A stretch of DNA of 64,000 nt from Bog-756 sp963824645 (GCA_963824645.1 CAWGQC010000010.1:186001-250000), one strand, 5' to 3'. Positions 52,998 through 62,889 are shown, numbered from the stretch's first letter. Numbers and translations: made by a program. The notes: generated by a model not told the origin, from the letters alone.

Positions 52998-53264
52998 CTA
53001 CCGGTATTGTCGGCGCTCCTTGCGACGCCGGTGGCGGCGCATGACCCCGAGTCCGAACCACACCATGGCGCCGAAGACAGCCGTGACGATGGTGTAGACC
53101 CACAGCGGCCACGAGAAGTGCCACACCAGGAAGTGCAGGCGGATCCTCTCCGTGTTCTGGAGGATGAAGACAAGCAGCAGTCCGACACCGATGAGCGATG
53201 CGATGGCTCCGCCACTCAGTCGGGAGCGTTCACTGCTGCGGGGAGGAGAATCCGGTTCGGCCAT
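52998..53264 (-). CDS. LapA-domain (DUF1049) membrane protein
   Basis: 88 aa from the ATG at 53264. Two membrane helices (IASLIGVGLLLVFILQNTER and WPLWVYTIVTAVFGAMVWFG) with a basic tail (RRHRRRKERRQYR). The pattern GVGLLLVFILQNT is the hallmark of the LapA/YciS domain, whose members help assemble surface polysaccharides in some bacteria. It is convergent with the helicase and divergent from the GGDEF/EAL gene. Confidence 0.8.
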   Translation of the reverse strand: MAEPDSPPRSSERSRLSGGAIASLIGVGLLLVFILQNTERIRLHFLVWHFSWPLWVYTIVTAVFGAMVWFGLGVMRRHRRRKERRQYR

Positions 53265-53468
53265 CAAGAACCCCCTTTTGCCTGTGCGGTCACCAGGAAC
53301 GCCGGGTGCCTACAACCCGAGCATGCCACGCCGGCAACCCTAGGGGTGAAGGTAATTGCACCGGACCGGTCAGGCCGCCGGTTGACGGCCGAACCCCTGA
53401 TCCCTTCTCGCCCCGCCCTGGCATGACCGAAGAAGGGCCAGCTCAGGGCCCCTGACCGGTGGTGCAGA

Positions 53469-53494
53469 TCCCCATCTCCTGCTCAAGATGGGGG
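53469..53494 (+). promoter_or_regulatory. Hairpin upstream of the second GGDEF/EAL gene
   Basis: TCCCCATC (53469-53476) pairs with GATGGGGG (53487-53494) around a 10-base loop, 25 bp before the ATG at 53520. It could affect translation or act as a protein site. Confidence 0.35.
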
Positions 53495-53519
53495 ATAAGG
53501 GGGTCGATGCTCTGCCAAT

Positions 53520-55513
53520 ATGCACAAGTCTGGTCAGCGACGCGAGTCGACAGTCAGACTCACGGTCATCTTTGCCGTCATCATGCTGGTCCCGGTACTT
53601 CTGTTGGGCCTGACGTTGGCGGGGAGCTATCGGAGAGAGGCCGACCGACGGGGCTGGCCCAGGGGCGGGCCGAGGCCCTGTTGGTGGCACAGACCGCCGT
53701 CGAGCCGATCCTGGACGGTAGACCGCTCAGTCGAGGATTGACCCCATCGGAGATGAGCGACATGCAGCGGCTGGTTCGCACCGCCGTCCACAGCGGCGAT
53801 GTGCTCAGGCTGCGCCTCCGCGACCTGGACGGAAACGTGGTCTATCCGGATGACGGATCGGGTCTGCACAAACAGTCCGCTGACAGTGATGACGACAGTG
53901 ATGAGGCCCTCGACGCCGCCCGGGGGGCCACCGTGGCCCGGGTGACCCGGCTCAATGCCGATGGTGATGACGACAGGCCGCTCGGTCCGGAGTCCGTGGA
54001 GGTCTATCTTCCGCTGGTGGCCGGATCGGACAGCCGCCGAGTCGGAGTGTTCGAGGTCTACCTGCCCTATGCCCCGATCCAGAGTGATGTCGACGCCGGC
54101 ATCGACGCCCTGTACCGGAACCTGATCATCGGACTGGGCGTTCTCTATCTGCTGCTCTTCGGCATCTCCTTTTCGGTGGGACGGAGGCTGCGACGTCAGA
54201 TCAAACTGAATGTCTACAGCGCCGAGCACGACGCTCTGACCGATCTGCCCAACCGAACCCTCTTTCACCGCAGGGTCGAGGCCGAGCTCAAGCGGGGTGA
54301 GCGACGCGGTCAACCCACCACCGTCGCCATCATCGACCTGGACCGATTCAAAGAGGTCAACGACACCTTGGGTCACCACAATGGCGATCGCCTACTGGCC
54401 GCCCTCAGCACCCGCATGGCGGCCCACCTCCGTGGGCTCGACGCTCTGGCCCGGCTGGGCGGGGACGAATTCGGCATCCTCCTGTCCAATGTGGACGAAC
54501 CCGAGGAGATTCTCCGTCGCCTGCGGGAAGTCATCGAACACGAGATCAGCGTGGGCGGCCTGCCCCTGTCGGTGGAGGCCAGCATCGGGTACGTGGTGGC
54601 GCCGGAACACGGGACAGACGTCGACGAACTCCTCCAACTGGCCGACGTGGCCATGTACGTGGCCAAGGCCCAGCACCTCGGTGTCGTCCGGTGCGACGCC
54701 ACCCAGAATCACTACGATGCCGGCAACCTGGCCCTCATCGGCGAGGTGAGGCAGGCCATCGAAACCGACCAGCTGGTGCTGCACTACCAGCCCAAGGCCA
54801 GGATCAGCGACGGAAAAGTCGAAGCCGTCGAAGCTCTGGTGCGGTGGCAACATCCGACTTACGGTCTCCTGTATCCGGACCGCTTCATCCCCCTGGTGGA
54901 ACAGACCGACCTGATCGACAGGTTGACCGAGTGGGTTGTCCGACAAGCACTCGAAGATCTCCGACACTTCGGATCGGGAGCGGAAGAGCTGACCGTGGCC
55001 GTCAATGTATCGGCCCGCAATCTGTGTCGCGTCGGATTCGCCGGCAAGATCGTCGAGGCCCTCGATCAGTCCGGGGTGTCCGCCGATCGATTGTGTCTCG
55101 AAGTGACCGAAACCGCCCTGATGGCGGATCCGAACCGGGCGGCCTCAACCCTGACCGAACTGGACCGGGCCGGGGTGCGGCTGAGCATCGACGATTTCGG
55201 TTGTGGTCAGACCTCGCTCGGATACCTGTCGAGTCTCCCCATTCACGAGCTGAAGATCGACCGGAGCTTCATTGCCGACATGATCGATCATCACGGCCAT
55301 GCCGCCATCGTCCATTCGATTGTCGAACTCGGCCACACCCTGGGCTTCCATGTGGTGGGCGAGGGTGTCGAGACCAACGAAGTGCTGACCAGACTGGCCT
55401 TGACCGGATGTGACGTTGCGCATGGCTATCTCTTTGCCCGCCCGATGTCTTCGGATGCTCTGGTTTCGTGGCTCGGCGCCCATTCACCCCAGCCGACCGT
55501 GACCACCAACTGA
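53520..55513 (+). CDS. Membrane GGDEF/EAL protein (frameshifted near the 5' end)
   Basis: About 664 aa. The first frame encodes MHKSGQRRESTVRLTVIFA and a membrane helix (VIMLVPVLLLGLTLAGSY). At about 53660 (a GGGG run) the frame changes and continues GLAQGRAEALLVAQTAVEPI in another frame, so one base seems missing. A sensor region (100-190, LRLRDLDGNVVYPDDG), a second helix (LIIGLGVLYLLLFGISFSVG near 205) and the catalytic domains follow. RLGGDEFGILL is an intact GGDEF with RGLD inhibitory site; VEALVRWQHP and SIDDFGCGQTSL mark the EAL. Cys replaces Thr in the usual DDFGTG. It would sense a signal outside the membrane and change cyclic-di-GMP. Confidence 0.88.
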
Positions 55514-55577
55514 CCGGGTAGCCCAGGCCGGCACCGGGGCGCAGACCTATCCGTCCGGTAGGTCCCCCGCCGTGGAC

Positions 55578-56513
55578 TCACGAAAGGGGGAACGAGACGC
55601 CGGTCAGTGCTTCGGACCGTTCCCACAGTCGGCGAGCATCGTCCACCCGACGGGCCCGAGGGCTGGGGATCTCGATCCGGGGATGGCCGCGGAAGACCCA
55701 CCGGGGCCCGTAGAACTGACCTCCTTCGGCTTCGGGGTCGGTGGCCGCCCGCAAGAGCGGGAGTACGCCGAGCGATGCCGGTTGGGCCAGGGGAATGTAA
55801 GGCTGCACCCTGGTTGATGCCAGCCGGAAAGCGCCGCTGGCGATGCCGTGTCCCTCGTCGGCGATGTTGGTATGGCTGGCACCGGGGTGGGCGGCGAGGG
55901 CCAGTGTCGATGCGTCGGTACGGCCGAGGCGACGCTGCAGTTCCGAGGTGAACAGAATGTTGGCCAGCTTGCTCTGGAAGTACGGGCGCCATCGGTCGTA
56001 CCCCCGCTGGTCGAAGAACAGGTCATCGCAGCGAAGACGACCCACGCGGTGGCCCATGCTCGACATGGTCACGACGCGTGAGCCCGGTGTTGCAAGCAAC
56101 AGAGGCATGAGTCGGGCGGTCAGCGCGAAGTGGCCAAGATGATTGACGCCGAACTGGGTTTCGAAGCCGTCTTCGGTCCTTGACTGGTCAACGGCCATGA
56201 GACCGGCGTTGTTGATGAGGAGATCGAGGCGTGACTGGTGGGATCGCACGCCGTCGGCAGCGGACCGGACAGAGTCGAGGCTGGCCAGATCAAGGGTCAC
56301 GATCCCGACATCCGCGGTGGCGCCGGTTTCGGCGCCAATCTCGTCCACCGCCGCCTGGGCCTTGATCTGGTTGCGGCAGGCCAGAAGGACCCGGGCACCA
56401 CTCCGGGCAAAAGCCTTGGCCGCGGCCAGACCAAGGCCGGAATTGCCTCCGGTCACGAGAACGACTTTGCCGACCAGGGAGGGAACCTGGCTCTGGTCCC
56501 ATCGGCCTTTCAC
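55578..56513 (-). CDS. SDR, retinol-dehydrogenase-like
   Basis: 311 aa from the GTG at 56513 (AGGGGCGGGGAA upstream). VLVTGGNSGLGLAAAKAFAR binds the nucleotide, NNAGLM is the structural motif, and YFQSK with MSSMGH supplies the catalytic residues. This resembles the WW-domain/retinol-dehydrogenase branch. It probably reduces or oxidises a lipid-like carbonyl, but the substrate is unknown. It is divergent from the dihydrodipicolinate-reductase-like gene (66 bp). Confidence 0.85.
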   Translation of the reverse strand: MKGRWDQSQVPSLVGKVVLVTGGNSGLGLAAAKAFARSGARVLLACRNQIKAQAAVDEIGAETGATADVGIVTLDLASLDSVRSAADGVRSHQSRLDLLINNAGLMAVDQSRTEDGFETQFGVNHLGHFALTARLMPLLLATPGSRVVTMSSMGHRVGRLRCDDLFFDQRGYDRWRPYFQSKLANILFTSELQRRLGRTDASTLALAAHPGASHTNIADEGHGIASGAFRLASTRVQPYIPLAQPASLGVLPLLRAATDPEAEGGQFYGPRWVFRGHPRIEIPSPRARRVDDARRLWERSEALTGVSFPLS

Positions 56514-56579
56514 TTCCCCGCCCCTTCCGTCCGTCGCCTGGATGGACGGCTCTGCAACGACCAACGCTATGTTGTGCGG

Positions 56580-57644
56580 ATGCTCAGCACACCACCCTAC
56601 CGGGTCGTCCAATGGACGACCGGAAATGTTGGAAAGAGTTCCGTGCAGGCCATTGCGGCCAACCGCCGGCTCGACCTGGTCGGCTGTTATGCCTGGTCGC
56701 CCGAGAAGGTCGGCCGCGATGTCGGTGAGCTGTGCGGGATCGACCCGTTGGGTGTGTTGGCCACCGACGATATCGACGGGTTGCTGGCGCTGAAACCAGA
56801 CTGCGTGGTCTATAACCCCATGTGGCTCGACACCGGGGAGTTGGTGCGCATCCTGTTGGCGGGGGTGAACGTGGTGGCCACCGCGGCCTTCATCACCGGG
56901 CACAATCTGGGCGACGATCGCCAACGGATCGTCGAGGCGTGCCAGCGCGGCCACTCGACCATGTTCGGAACCGGTATCAGCCCGGGCTTTGCCGAGCTGT
57001 TGGCCATCGTGACGGCATCGGTCTGCGACCGGGTCGACAAGATCACCGTCAACGAGGCCGCCGATACGACGTTCTACGACTCACCGGCCACCGAACGCCC
57101 GGTGGGCTTCGGCATGCCGATAGACCACCCCGAACTCCAAGGGATGGCGGCGCAGGGTACGGCGGTCTTCGCCGAGGCGGTGCGGATGGTGGCCGACGCA
57201 CTGGGGGTCGAACTCGACAGTGTCGGCTGCGATGCCGAATACGCCCAAACCACCGCTGATCTCGACCTCGGGTCGTGGACCATTCCGGCCGGATGCGTGG
57301 CCGGCGTGGCCGCCAGCTGGAAGGGGTTGGTCGGCGACCGGGTCGTCGTCGAGCTCAATGTCCGATGGCGGAAGGGCCAGACGCTGGAGCCCGATTGGAA
57401 GATCGACCAGGACGGCTGGGTGATCGAGATCAGTGGCCGACCGACCGTGACGACCACCGTCGGCTTCCTGCCTCCGCCCGACTTCGAGGCGGAGACCATG
57501 GAGGAGTTCATGGTGCTGGGGCACATCATGACGGCGATGCCTCCCATCAACGCCATCCCGGCTGTGGTGGCCGCCGCTCCCGGCATCGTCACCTACAACG
57601 ATCTGCTTCTGGCCCTGCCCCGGGGCGTGGTGCCGGTGGGGTAG
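56580..57644 (+). CDS. Dihydrodipicolinate reductase-like protein
   Basis: 354 aa from the ATG at 56580 (a GTG at 56574 is possible). YRVVQWTTGNVGKSSVQAIA is the N-terminal Rossmann motif of the DapB-like fold, and VVYNPMWLDTGELVRILLAG follows. The C-terminal part (MVLGHIMTAMPPINAIPAVV) is a hydrophobic dimer region found in a group of actinobacterial NAD(P)-dependent dehydrogenases related to 2,4-diaminopentanoate dehydrogenase. It is not the lysine-pathway DapB. The substrate is unknown. Confidence 0.75.
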   Translation: MLSTPPYRVVQWTTGNVGKSSVQAIAANRRLDLVGCYAWSPEKVGRDVGELCGIDPLGVLATDDIDGLLALKPDCVVYNPMWLDTGELVRILLAGVNVVATAAFITGHNLGDDRQRIVEACQRGHSTMFGTGISPGFAELLAIVTASVCDRVDKITVNEAADTTFYDSPATERPVGFGMPIDHPELQGMAAQGTAVFAEAVRMVADALGVELDSVGCDAEYAQTTADLDLGSWTIPAGCVAGVAASWKGLVGDRVVVELNVRWRKGQTLEPDWKIDQDGWVIEISGRPTVTTTVGFLPPPDFEAETMEEFMVLGHIMTAMPPINAIPAVVAAAPGIVTYNDLLLALPRGVVPVG

Positions 57645-57854
57645 AGGGGCTGGACGTCGGAGCCATTCACGATCCAGAGTCAGGCGACATCGGGCCGATC
57701 CGGGCGGCGGTCCCGGGGTGGCATGGATGGCCCGGGCCGTCAGTCCGACCGGATAGAGCCCCAGGTCAGCACCCAGGCAACCGACCCCGACCCCCCACGT
57801 GTGGCCGGGCCATGCCGCCCGGTCGGCCCGGTCGGTCACATCATGTTCACCTGG

Positions 57855-57883
57855 TTGTTGCACAACGTTCACTTTCATACAAC
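57855..57883 (+). promoter_or_regulatory. Possible promoter of the phosphoesterase gene
   Basis: TTGTTG (57855-57860) and TACAAC (57878-57883) are 17 bp apart in a less GC-rich patch about 40 bases before the ATG at 57926. Both boxes match the consensus only partly, so this is a weak call. Confidence 0.3.
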
Positions 57884-57925
57884 GCTCTGGGGACGGCGGC
57901 CCCCTAGGTGAGAGAGCGGAGTGCG

Positions 57926-59491
57926 ATGGCACGGTCTTCAGTCGACCCGAGGGGCGGACCCTCGTTCAACCGTCGGATGTTTCTCGGAGGAGCGCTGGCG
58001 GCGGGGGCCGGGGCCATTGCCGCCGGGTGTGGATCGTCAGCCACGGTCACCCGGGCATCGACGACCGTGCCGGCAGGGTCCGACCTGGGTGCCATCGAAC
58101 ACGTCGTCTTTCTCATGCAGGAGAACCGCTCGTTCGATCACTACTTCGGGTCGTACAAGGGGGTCCGAGGATTCGACGATCACCCCGACGGCAGCCTCGG
58201 CGCCTTTTCCCAACCACTGGCCGCCAACACCAATCGTCCACCCATCGGCAGGCAACTGCCTTTCCATCTGGATACGACCAACGGGGCAGGAGAATGCACC
58301 CACGATCTGACCCATAGCTGGCTGCCGCAGCATCTGTGCCGCAATGAGGGCTCCATGGACGCCTTCGTCCGCACCCACACGTCGATGCAGTTCGAAGGAC
58401 CGGGCTACGGCCTACTGACCATGGGCTATCACACGCGGGCCGACCTCCCTTTTCACTATGCGTTGGCCGATGCCTTCACGCTCTGCGACGGCTACCACTG
58501 TTCGATCATGGGACCCACCCACCCGAACCGCCTGATGGCGCTGTCCGGCACCGTTGACCCGGATGGCGCCCACGGGGGTCCGGTGCTCATCACCAACCCG
58601 TCGGCGGAGGCGCGCTTCAGCGTCAACTGGACGACGGTGCCCGAGCTCCTGGAGGACGCCGGGGTGTCGTGGAAGACCTACACACCGCCCGGCGCCGCCT
58701 ACCGGGTGGACAATCCGGAGGTCATGCTGGTGTCCGACGCCATCCTCCCCTACTTCTCGCAGTACTCCAGTCCCTCATCGGTTCTCTACCAAAAGGCATT
58801 CGTCCCGACTTTCCCCAACGATTTCGTTCACGACGTGCAATCGGGAACACTGCCCAGTGTGTCGTGGATCGTTCCCCCGCTCGGGTACGACGAGCATCCA
58901 CCGTCTCCCCCCAGCCTGGGCGCCTGGTTCATCGATCAGGTCCTCCAGACGCTGATCTCCAACACCGATACATGGTCGAAGACGGTGCTGTTCATCATGT
59001 ACGACGAGAACGACGGATTCTTCGATCATGTCCCTCCGCCGGTGGCACCAGCGGGAACGCCGGGGGAGTACGTCACCGTCGAACCGCTGCCGGCCACGGC
59101 CAACGGAGTGGCCGGGCCGCTCGGGCTGGGCTTCCGGGTGCCCATGCTGGTGGTATCGCCCTTCAGCCGGGGTGGATACGTGAGCTCCGAGGTTCTCGAC
59201 CACACATCGCAGGTCCGGTTTCTGGAGGAGCGGTTCGGTATACGGGCTTCCAATATCTCGGCCTGGCGTCGGAAGACGGTCGGGAACCTGACCAACACCT
59301 TGCGCATGGGGGCGGCTGACCAGGCAGCCCCGACCCTTCCCTCGACCTCGCAGGACACGATGAGCGGCGTGATGGAGCTCGGATGCACGAACGAGGACAT
59401 CTACGAGGTGGCCGACAACCAGCCCCCCTATCCGCTTCCTGCGGTTCAGGTCATGCCCACCCAGGAGCCGGGAACCGTCAAGCGCATCTAG
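57926..59491 (+). CDS. Exported phosphoesterase (phospholipase C family, Tat/lipoprotein)
   Basis: 521 aa from the ATG at 57926, preceded by GGAG. The signal has NRRMFLGG (residues 15-22), a hydrophobic stretch and a lipobox-like AAGC with Cys 35, so it is likely a Tat-exported lipoprotein. The catalytic part has MQENRSFDHYFGSYKG, DGYHCSIMGPTHPNRLMALS and YDENDGFFDHVPPP, the signature of the PF04185 phosphoesterases (phospholipase C, acid phosphatase). It probably cleaves phospholipids or phosphate monoesters outside the membrane, giving phosphate or lipid-derived carbon. Confidence 0.9.
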   Translation: MARSSVDPRGGPSFNRRMFLGGALAAGAGAIAAGCGSSATVTRASTTVPAGSDLGAIEHVVFLMQENRSFDHYFGSYKGVRGFDDHPDGSLGAFSQPLAANTNRPPIGRQLPFHLDTTNGAGECTHDLTHSWLPQHLCRNEGSMDAFVRTHTSMQFEGPGYGLLTMGYHTRADLPFHYALADAFTLCDGYHCSIMGPTHPNRLMALSGTVDPDGAHGGPVLITNPSAEARFSVNWTTVPELLEDAGVSWKTYTPPGAAYRVDNPEVMLVSDAILPYFSQYSSPSSVLYQKAFVPTFPNDFVHDVQSGTLPSVSWIVPPLGYDEHPPSPPSLGAWFIDQVLQTLISNTDTWSKTVLFIMYDENDGFFDHVPPPVAPAGTPGEYVTVEPLPATANGVAGPLGLGFRVPMLVVSPFSRGGYVSSEVLDHTSQVRFLEERFGIRASNISAWRRKTVGNLTNTLRMGAADQAAPTLPSTSQDTMSGVMELGCTNEDIYEVADNQPPYPLPAVQVMPTQEPGTVKRI

Positions 59492-59582
59492 GGACGATCA
59501 TCGTGACCGGGAAAGGGTCGCTCAACCGGTCGAATGGGTGGTGTGTCCACCGACAGCCGGTCCCTCCCGGTAGCGGTCGGGC

Positions 59583-60536
59583 TCAACGGCTCCGGATGAG
59601 GATCTCCCCCTTACCGGGCTCAGTCGTTGGCGGTGAGGGGGCCGGGCCGGCCGCGACGGGAGCGGCCACATGGGAAGGAACCGGTAGGAGGTCGGGATGG
59701 CAGATGCCGGCCAGGGCCTCGATGCCGTCGACCAGTCGGGGGCCGGGTCTGACGAAGGCGGCATCGGCGTCGACCGCCCAGACCGGCACGCCCGGTGGGA
59801 GCACGGAGTCTTCGACCAGAGCGGTGGTGACCCTCAGGGCTCCGGGTAGGTCGTAGCCGCAGGGGGCGACGATGATGATGTCCGGAGCGGCGCTGAGGAG
59901 AACGTCCGGCGAGATGGGATGGGAGCGCTGACCCGGCTGGCCCAGCGCGCAGGTGGCACCGGCCGCGGTGATCATGTCGGGCACCCAGTGGCCGGCACAG
60001 AACAGTGGGGCCGTCCACTCCACCACGGCGACCCGCGGGCGGGGGTGCCCGTCCACGGCGGCGGCCACCCGGACCAGTCGGGCCCGCAGATCCTCGGCCA
60101 GGCGTTCGGCGGGGACAGACCGTCCGGTGGCGGCGCCGATGGTGGTGATGGAATCGAGTACATCGGCCAGGGTGGCGGGATCCACGGTCAGGACGTCGCC
60201 GGTGCAACCGAGATGATCGAGGGCGGCGTCGACGGTGGCGACGTCCACGGCGCACACCGCGGACAAGTCCTGGGTCACGACCAGATCAGGGTCGAGGTCT
60301 TGTAGGGCGCCCGGATCGAGATGATAGAGATCCTCGCCGGCGCTCATTCTGCTGCGGACCTCGGCATCGATCTGGGCCGGGTCCAGGTGGTCGGGCAGCG
60401 TGGAGGTCGAGACGATCCGTCGGGACCGGGCCTCGGGCGGAAAATCGCACTCGAAGGTGACTCCGACAACCTCGTCGCCGGCACCGACGGCGAAGAGGAT
60501 CTCGGTGGTCGACGGCAGCAACGAGACGATACGCAC
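59583..60536 (-). CDS. BtuF-like substrate-binding protein without signal peptide
   Basis: 317 aa. MRIVSLLPSTTEILFAVGAG begins right at the mature fold of class-III binding proteins (BtuF, siderophore binding), with DPDLVVTQDL and PDIIIVAPCGYD typical of the helical-backbone clamp. No signal peptide or lipobox is visible, unlike periplasmic binding proteins that feed ABC importers. It could be a cytoplasmic corrinoid-binding or chaperone protein. No transporter gene is next to it. The C-terminal 30 residues are Pro-rich. Confidence 0.8.
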   Translation of the reverse strand: MRIVSLLPSTTEILFAVGAGDEVVGVTFECDFPPEARSRRIVSTSTLPDHLDPAQIDAEVRSRMSAGEDLYHLDPGALQDLDPDLVVTQDLSAVCAVDVATVDAALDHLGCTGDVLTVDPATLADVLDSITTIGAATGRSVPAERLAEDLRARLVRVAAAVDGHPRPRVAVVEWTAPLFCAGHWVPDMITAAGATCALGQPGQRSHPISPDVLLSAAPDIIIVAPCGYDLPGALRVTTALVEDSVLPPGVPVWAVDADAAFVRPGPRLVDGIEALAGICHPDLLPVPSHVAAPVAAGPAPSPPTTEPGKGEILIRSR

Positions 60537-60711
60537 CGGGGAAAAGCCTACCGGCGGGCACGGCGGCCGCTGGTGGCCGCTGGTGGCCGATGCGACGGAC
60601 GCCCCTACTTGACCGTGGCCCCCATCGGTACAACCATCGTCCGGTGCCCACTCCCATCGGAGATCCGCCCGTGAGGCGCATGACGCTTCCGTCCGCTATC
60701 ACAACCGGACC

Positions 60712-61368
60712 ATGAGCGAACCGATAACCGACATCTGGACGATCATGTCGACGGCCCGGACGATCCGTCGCTTCACCGACGAGCCGGTGGGTGATGCCGT
60801 TATAGCCCGGTGCCTCGAAGCCGCCACCTGGGCACCTTCGGGGGCCAACGCCCAGGGATGGCGGTTTGTCGTCCTCAGGTCCCCCGAGCAGCGGGCCGTC
60901 GTGGCCAAAGCGGCGGCGCAGGCCTTGGAGATAATCGAACCGGTGTACGGGATGAGCCGCCCGGCTGATGACGACGAGAGCCGCCGTGCCCGCACCAACC
61001 GGGCCACGTACGAGATCCATGATCGGGCCGGCGACTTCACGTCGATTCTGTTTGCCCAGCAGAGCTATCCGTCCGCATCGGAACTCCTGCTCGGAGGTTC
61101 GATCTTTCCGGCCATGGAGAATTTCCTGTTGGCTGCCCGGGCCCAAGGGCTCGGGGCCTGTCTCACCAGTTGGGCCTCCTACGGGGGTGAGGCGTTGCTC
61201 CGAGAGGCGGTAGGGGTCCCCGCCGACTGGATGCTGGCCGGGCACGTCGTAGTGGGGTGGCCCCGGGGCCGCCACGGGCCGGTGCGCCGCCGCCCCCTCA
61301 CCGAGGTGGTGGCTCTCAACCGCTGGGACGGCCCGGCAGGCGGCATCCTCGGGGGTGAGTCCAGCTAA
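60712..61368 (+). CDS. Nitroreductase-family protein
   Basis: 218 aa. STARTIRRFTDEPVGDAVIA and TWAPSGANAQGWRFVVL are the FMN-binding N-terminal motifs; GLGACLTSWASYGGEALLRE and GWPRGRHGPVRRRP complete the fold. Such enzymes reduce nitro compounds, quinones or flavins with NAD(P)H. The ATG at 60712 is at the family start. It is divergent from the BtuF-like gene with 175 bp between; two tandem GCCGCTGGTG units lie in that space. Confidence 0.85.
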   Translation: MSEPITDIWTIMSTARTIRRFTDEPVGDAVIARCLEAATWAPSGANAQGWRFVVLRSPEQRAVVAKAAAQALEIIEPVYGMSRPADDDESRRARTNRATYEIHDRAGDFTSILFAQQSYPSASELLLGGSIFPAMENFLLAARAQGLGACLTSWASYGGEALLREAVGVPADWMLAGHVVVGWPRGRHGPVRRRPLTEVVALNRWDGPAGGILGGESS

Positions 61369-61511
61369 CATCTGGTGTCCAGCGCCAGCCTTGTGCAGGT
61401 TCGCACGCTTCTGGCCAGTGGGGCGATGGCGGTGATGGCCCGCTTTCACACTCCGTGCCGGTCGCTCGGCCCGGGCCGATCTGGGACACCGGACCGAACC
61501 ACAGACAGAGG

Positions 61512-61525
61512 GAGCCCGGGGGCTC
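61512..61525 (+). promoter_or_regulatory. Palindrome upstream of the ketopantoate-reductase-like gene
   Basis: GAGCCC and GGGCTC face each other around GG, 23 bp before the ATG at 61549. It could be a small hairpin or operator. Confidence 0.3.
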
Positions 61526-61548
61526 TCGGTACTACTCGGAGATTGAGA

Positions 61549-62472
61549 ATGAAGATCGCAGTCGTGGGAACGGGGGCCATGGGGTCGATTTACGCCGGCC
61601 TGCTGGGCAAGGCCGGCCACGAAGTGTGGGCCATCGATACCCGGCAGGACCATATGGACGCCATAGCCAACGCAGGACTGACGGTGTCGGGGGCCAGTGG
61701 CACCTACGTCGTCGACAACCTCCAGGTCGGCCGCTCGCCGCAGGATGCCGGCCCGTGCGATGTGTGGGTGATAGCAACCAAGGCTGCCGATGTCGAAGAG
61801 GTGGCCGTGCAGATCGCACCCCTGCTCCGACCCGACAGCGTGGTCATGGCTTTTCAAAATGGCCTGGGTGCCGGTGAACGGGTGGCCACCCACATCCCGC
61901 ACCAGCACATCCTGATCGGGATCGCCGAAGGATTCGGATCGTCGGTCCCCGAACCGGGTTACGTGCACCACGAAGGCATGCGATTGATCCGCATCGGCGA
62001 GATGGACGGGGGTATCACCCCACGGTTGGAGCGCATCGAAGAGGAATGGCGCAACGCCGGATTCAACGTCCGAGCCTTCGCCGACGTGAGTCTGATGATC
62101 TGGGAGAAGTTCCTGTGCAACGTCACTCTCAGTGCTCCGTGCGCGGCGTTCGACGTCACCGTCGGCCAGCTCATGGCCGATGACGGAGCCTGGGGCGTCG
62201 CCCTCGGATGCGCGTCCGAGGCCTACCGGCTGGCCCTTGCCATGGGTGTTCAGTTCTCGTTCGACGATCCGTTGCGCTATGTATCCGATTTTGCCGCCAC
62301 CATTCCGAACGCCAGCCCGTCGATGCGACTCGACCACCTGGCCCGACGGCGCTCGGAGCTAGACGTCATCAACGGGCAGGTCGTCGACCTCAGTCGGGCT
62401 ATCGGCCTCGAGGCGCCCTACAACGAGACCCTCTGTGCCGTCCTACGCCACCGCGAGTCGCTGTTCACCTGA
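61549..62472 (+). CDS. Ketopantoate reductase (ApbA/PanE) family protein
   Basis: 307 aa from the ATG at 61549 (GGAGATTGAGA upstream). MKIAVVGTGAMGSIYAGLLG binds NADPH; VMAFQNGLGAGERV and MIWEKFLCNVTLSAPCAAF hold the conserved Asn and Lys of the catalytic region. It reduces a 2-keto acid; ketopantoate in pantothenate synthesis is the classic substrate, but many paralogues act elsewhere, so no symbol is given. Confidence 0.82.
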   Translation: MKIAVVGTGAMGSIYAGLLGKAGHEVWAIDTRQDHMDAIANAGLTVSGASGTYVVDNLQVGRSPQDAGPCDVWVIATKAADVEEVAVQIAPLLRPDSVVMAFQNGLGAGERVATHIPHQHILIGIAEGFGSSVPEPGYVHHEGMRLIRIGEMDGGITPRLERIEEEWRNAGFNVRAFADVSLMIWEKFLCNVTLSAPCAAFDVTVGQLMADDGAWGVALGCASEAYRLALAMGVQFSFDDPLRYVSDFAATIPNASPSMRLDHLARRRSELDVINGQVVDLSRAIGLEAPYNETLCAVLRHRESLFT

Positions 62473-62572
62473 AGGTCGGCGCCCCGGACCGGCGTTCGGC
62501 AGCCGAGAATCCGGTCAATGGAGGGCGTGCCCTCGGCGTAGGTGCAGCTGAGTACGCGGAGCGGTTGTGTGC

Positions 62573-62725
62573 CTATCTCTGCTCCCCGGCACATCGGTAG
62601 CAGACCAGCTCCGGTACACCGTTGCTGTCGGGTCGGACCACGGCTCCGCCGTATTCGAGCGGCTCGCTGCAGCCTTCGCAGTGGCCGAACTGATCGGACA
62701 ACGGTTGATCCGGATATGCCGCCAT
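62573..62725 (-). CDS. 50-aa zinc-ribbon protein
   Basis: A reading frame on the minus strand with two CxxC pairs, GHCEGCSEPLEYGG and ELVCYRCAGEQR, spaced like a zinc ribbon. The chance occurrence of such a pattern in an open frame is low, which supports it despite a weak ribosome site. The ATG at 62725 gives MAAYPDQPLSDQFG before the first pair; a further upstream start is possible. It is antisense to no other good gene. The function is unknown; similar small ribbons bind nucleic acid or act as regulators. Confidence 0.6.
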   Translation of the reverse strand: MAAYPDQPLSDQFGHCEGCSEPLEYGGAVVRPDSNGVPELVCYRCAGEQR

Positions 62726-62889
62726 GCACTGGCATCGGCATCTGTGCCGGTTACCTTGAAGAAGAGCGAGGTGTCTGTCGGCCGGTGATGGCGTCAGACC
62801 ACGGGCACGGTGGTCACCGTGATCGGGGATCCGCGGTTCCCACCGCTTCCACGGTCGGGTGGGCCCGACGGGATATGGTGACCCGAACC

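Noticed and set aside
62542..62889. Long N-terminal extension of the small membrane protein
   Set aside because: It overlaps the zinc-ribbon gene and has no coding character; the helix starts at 62890.
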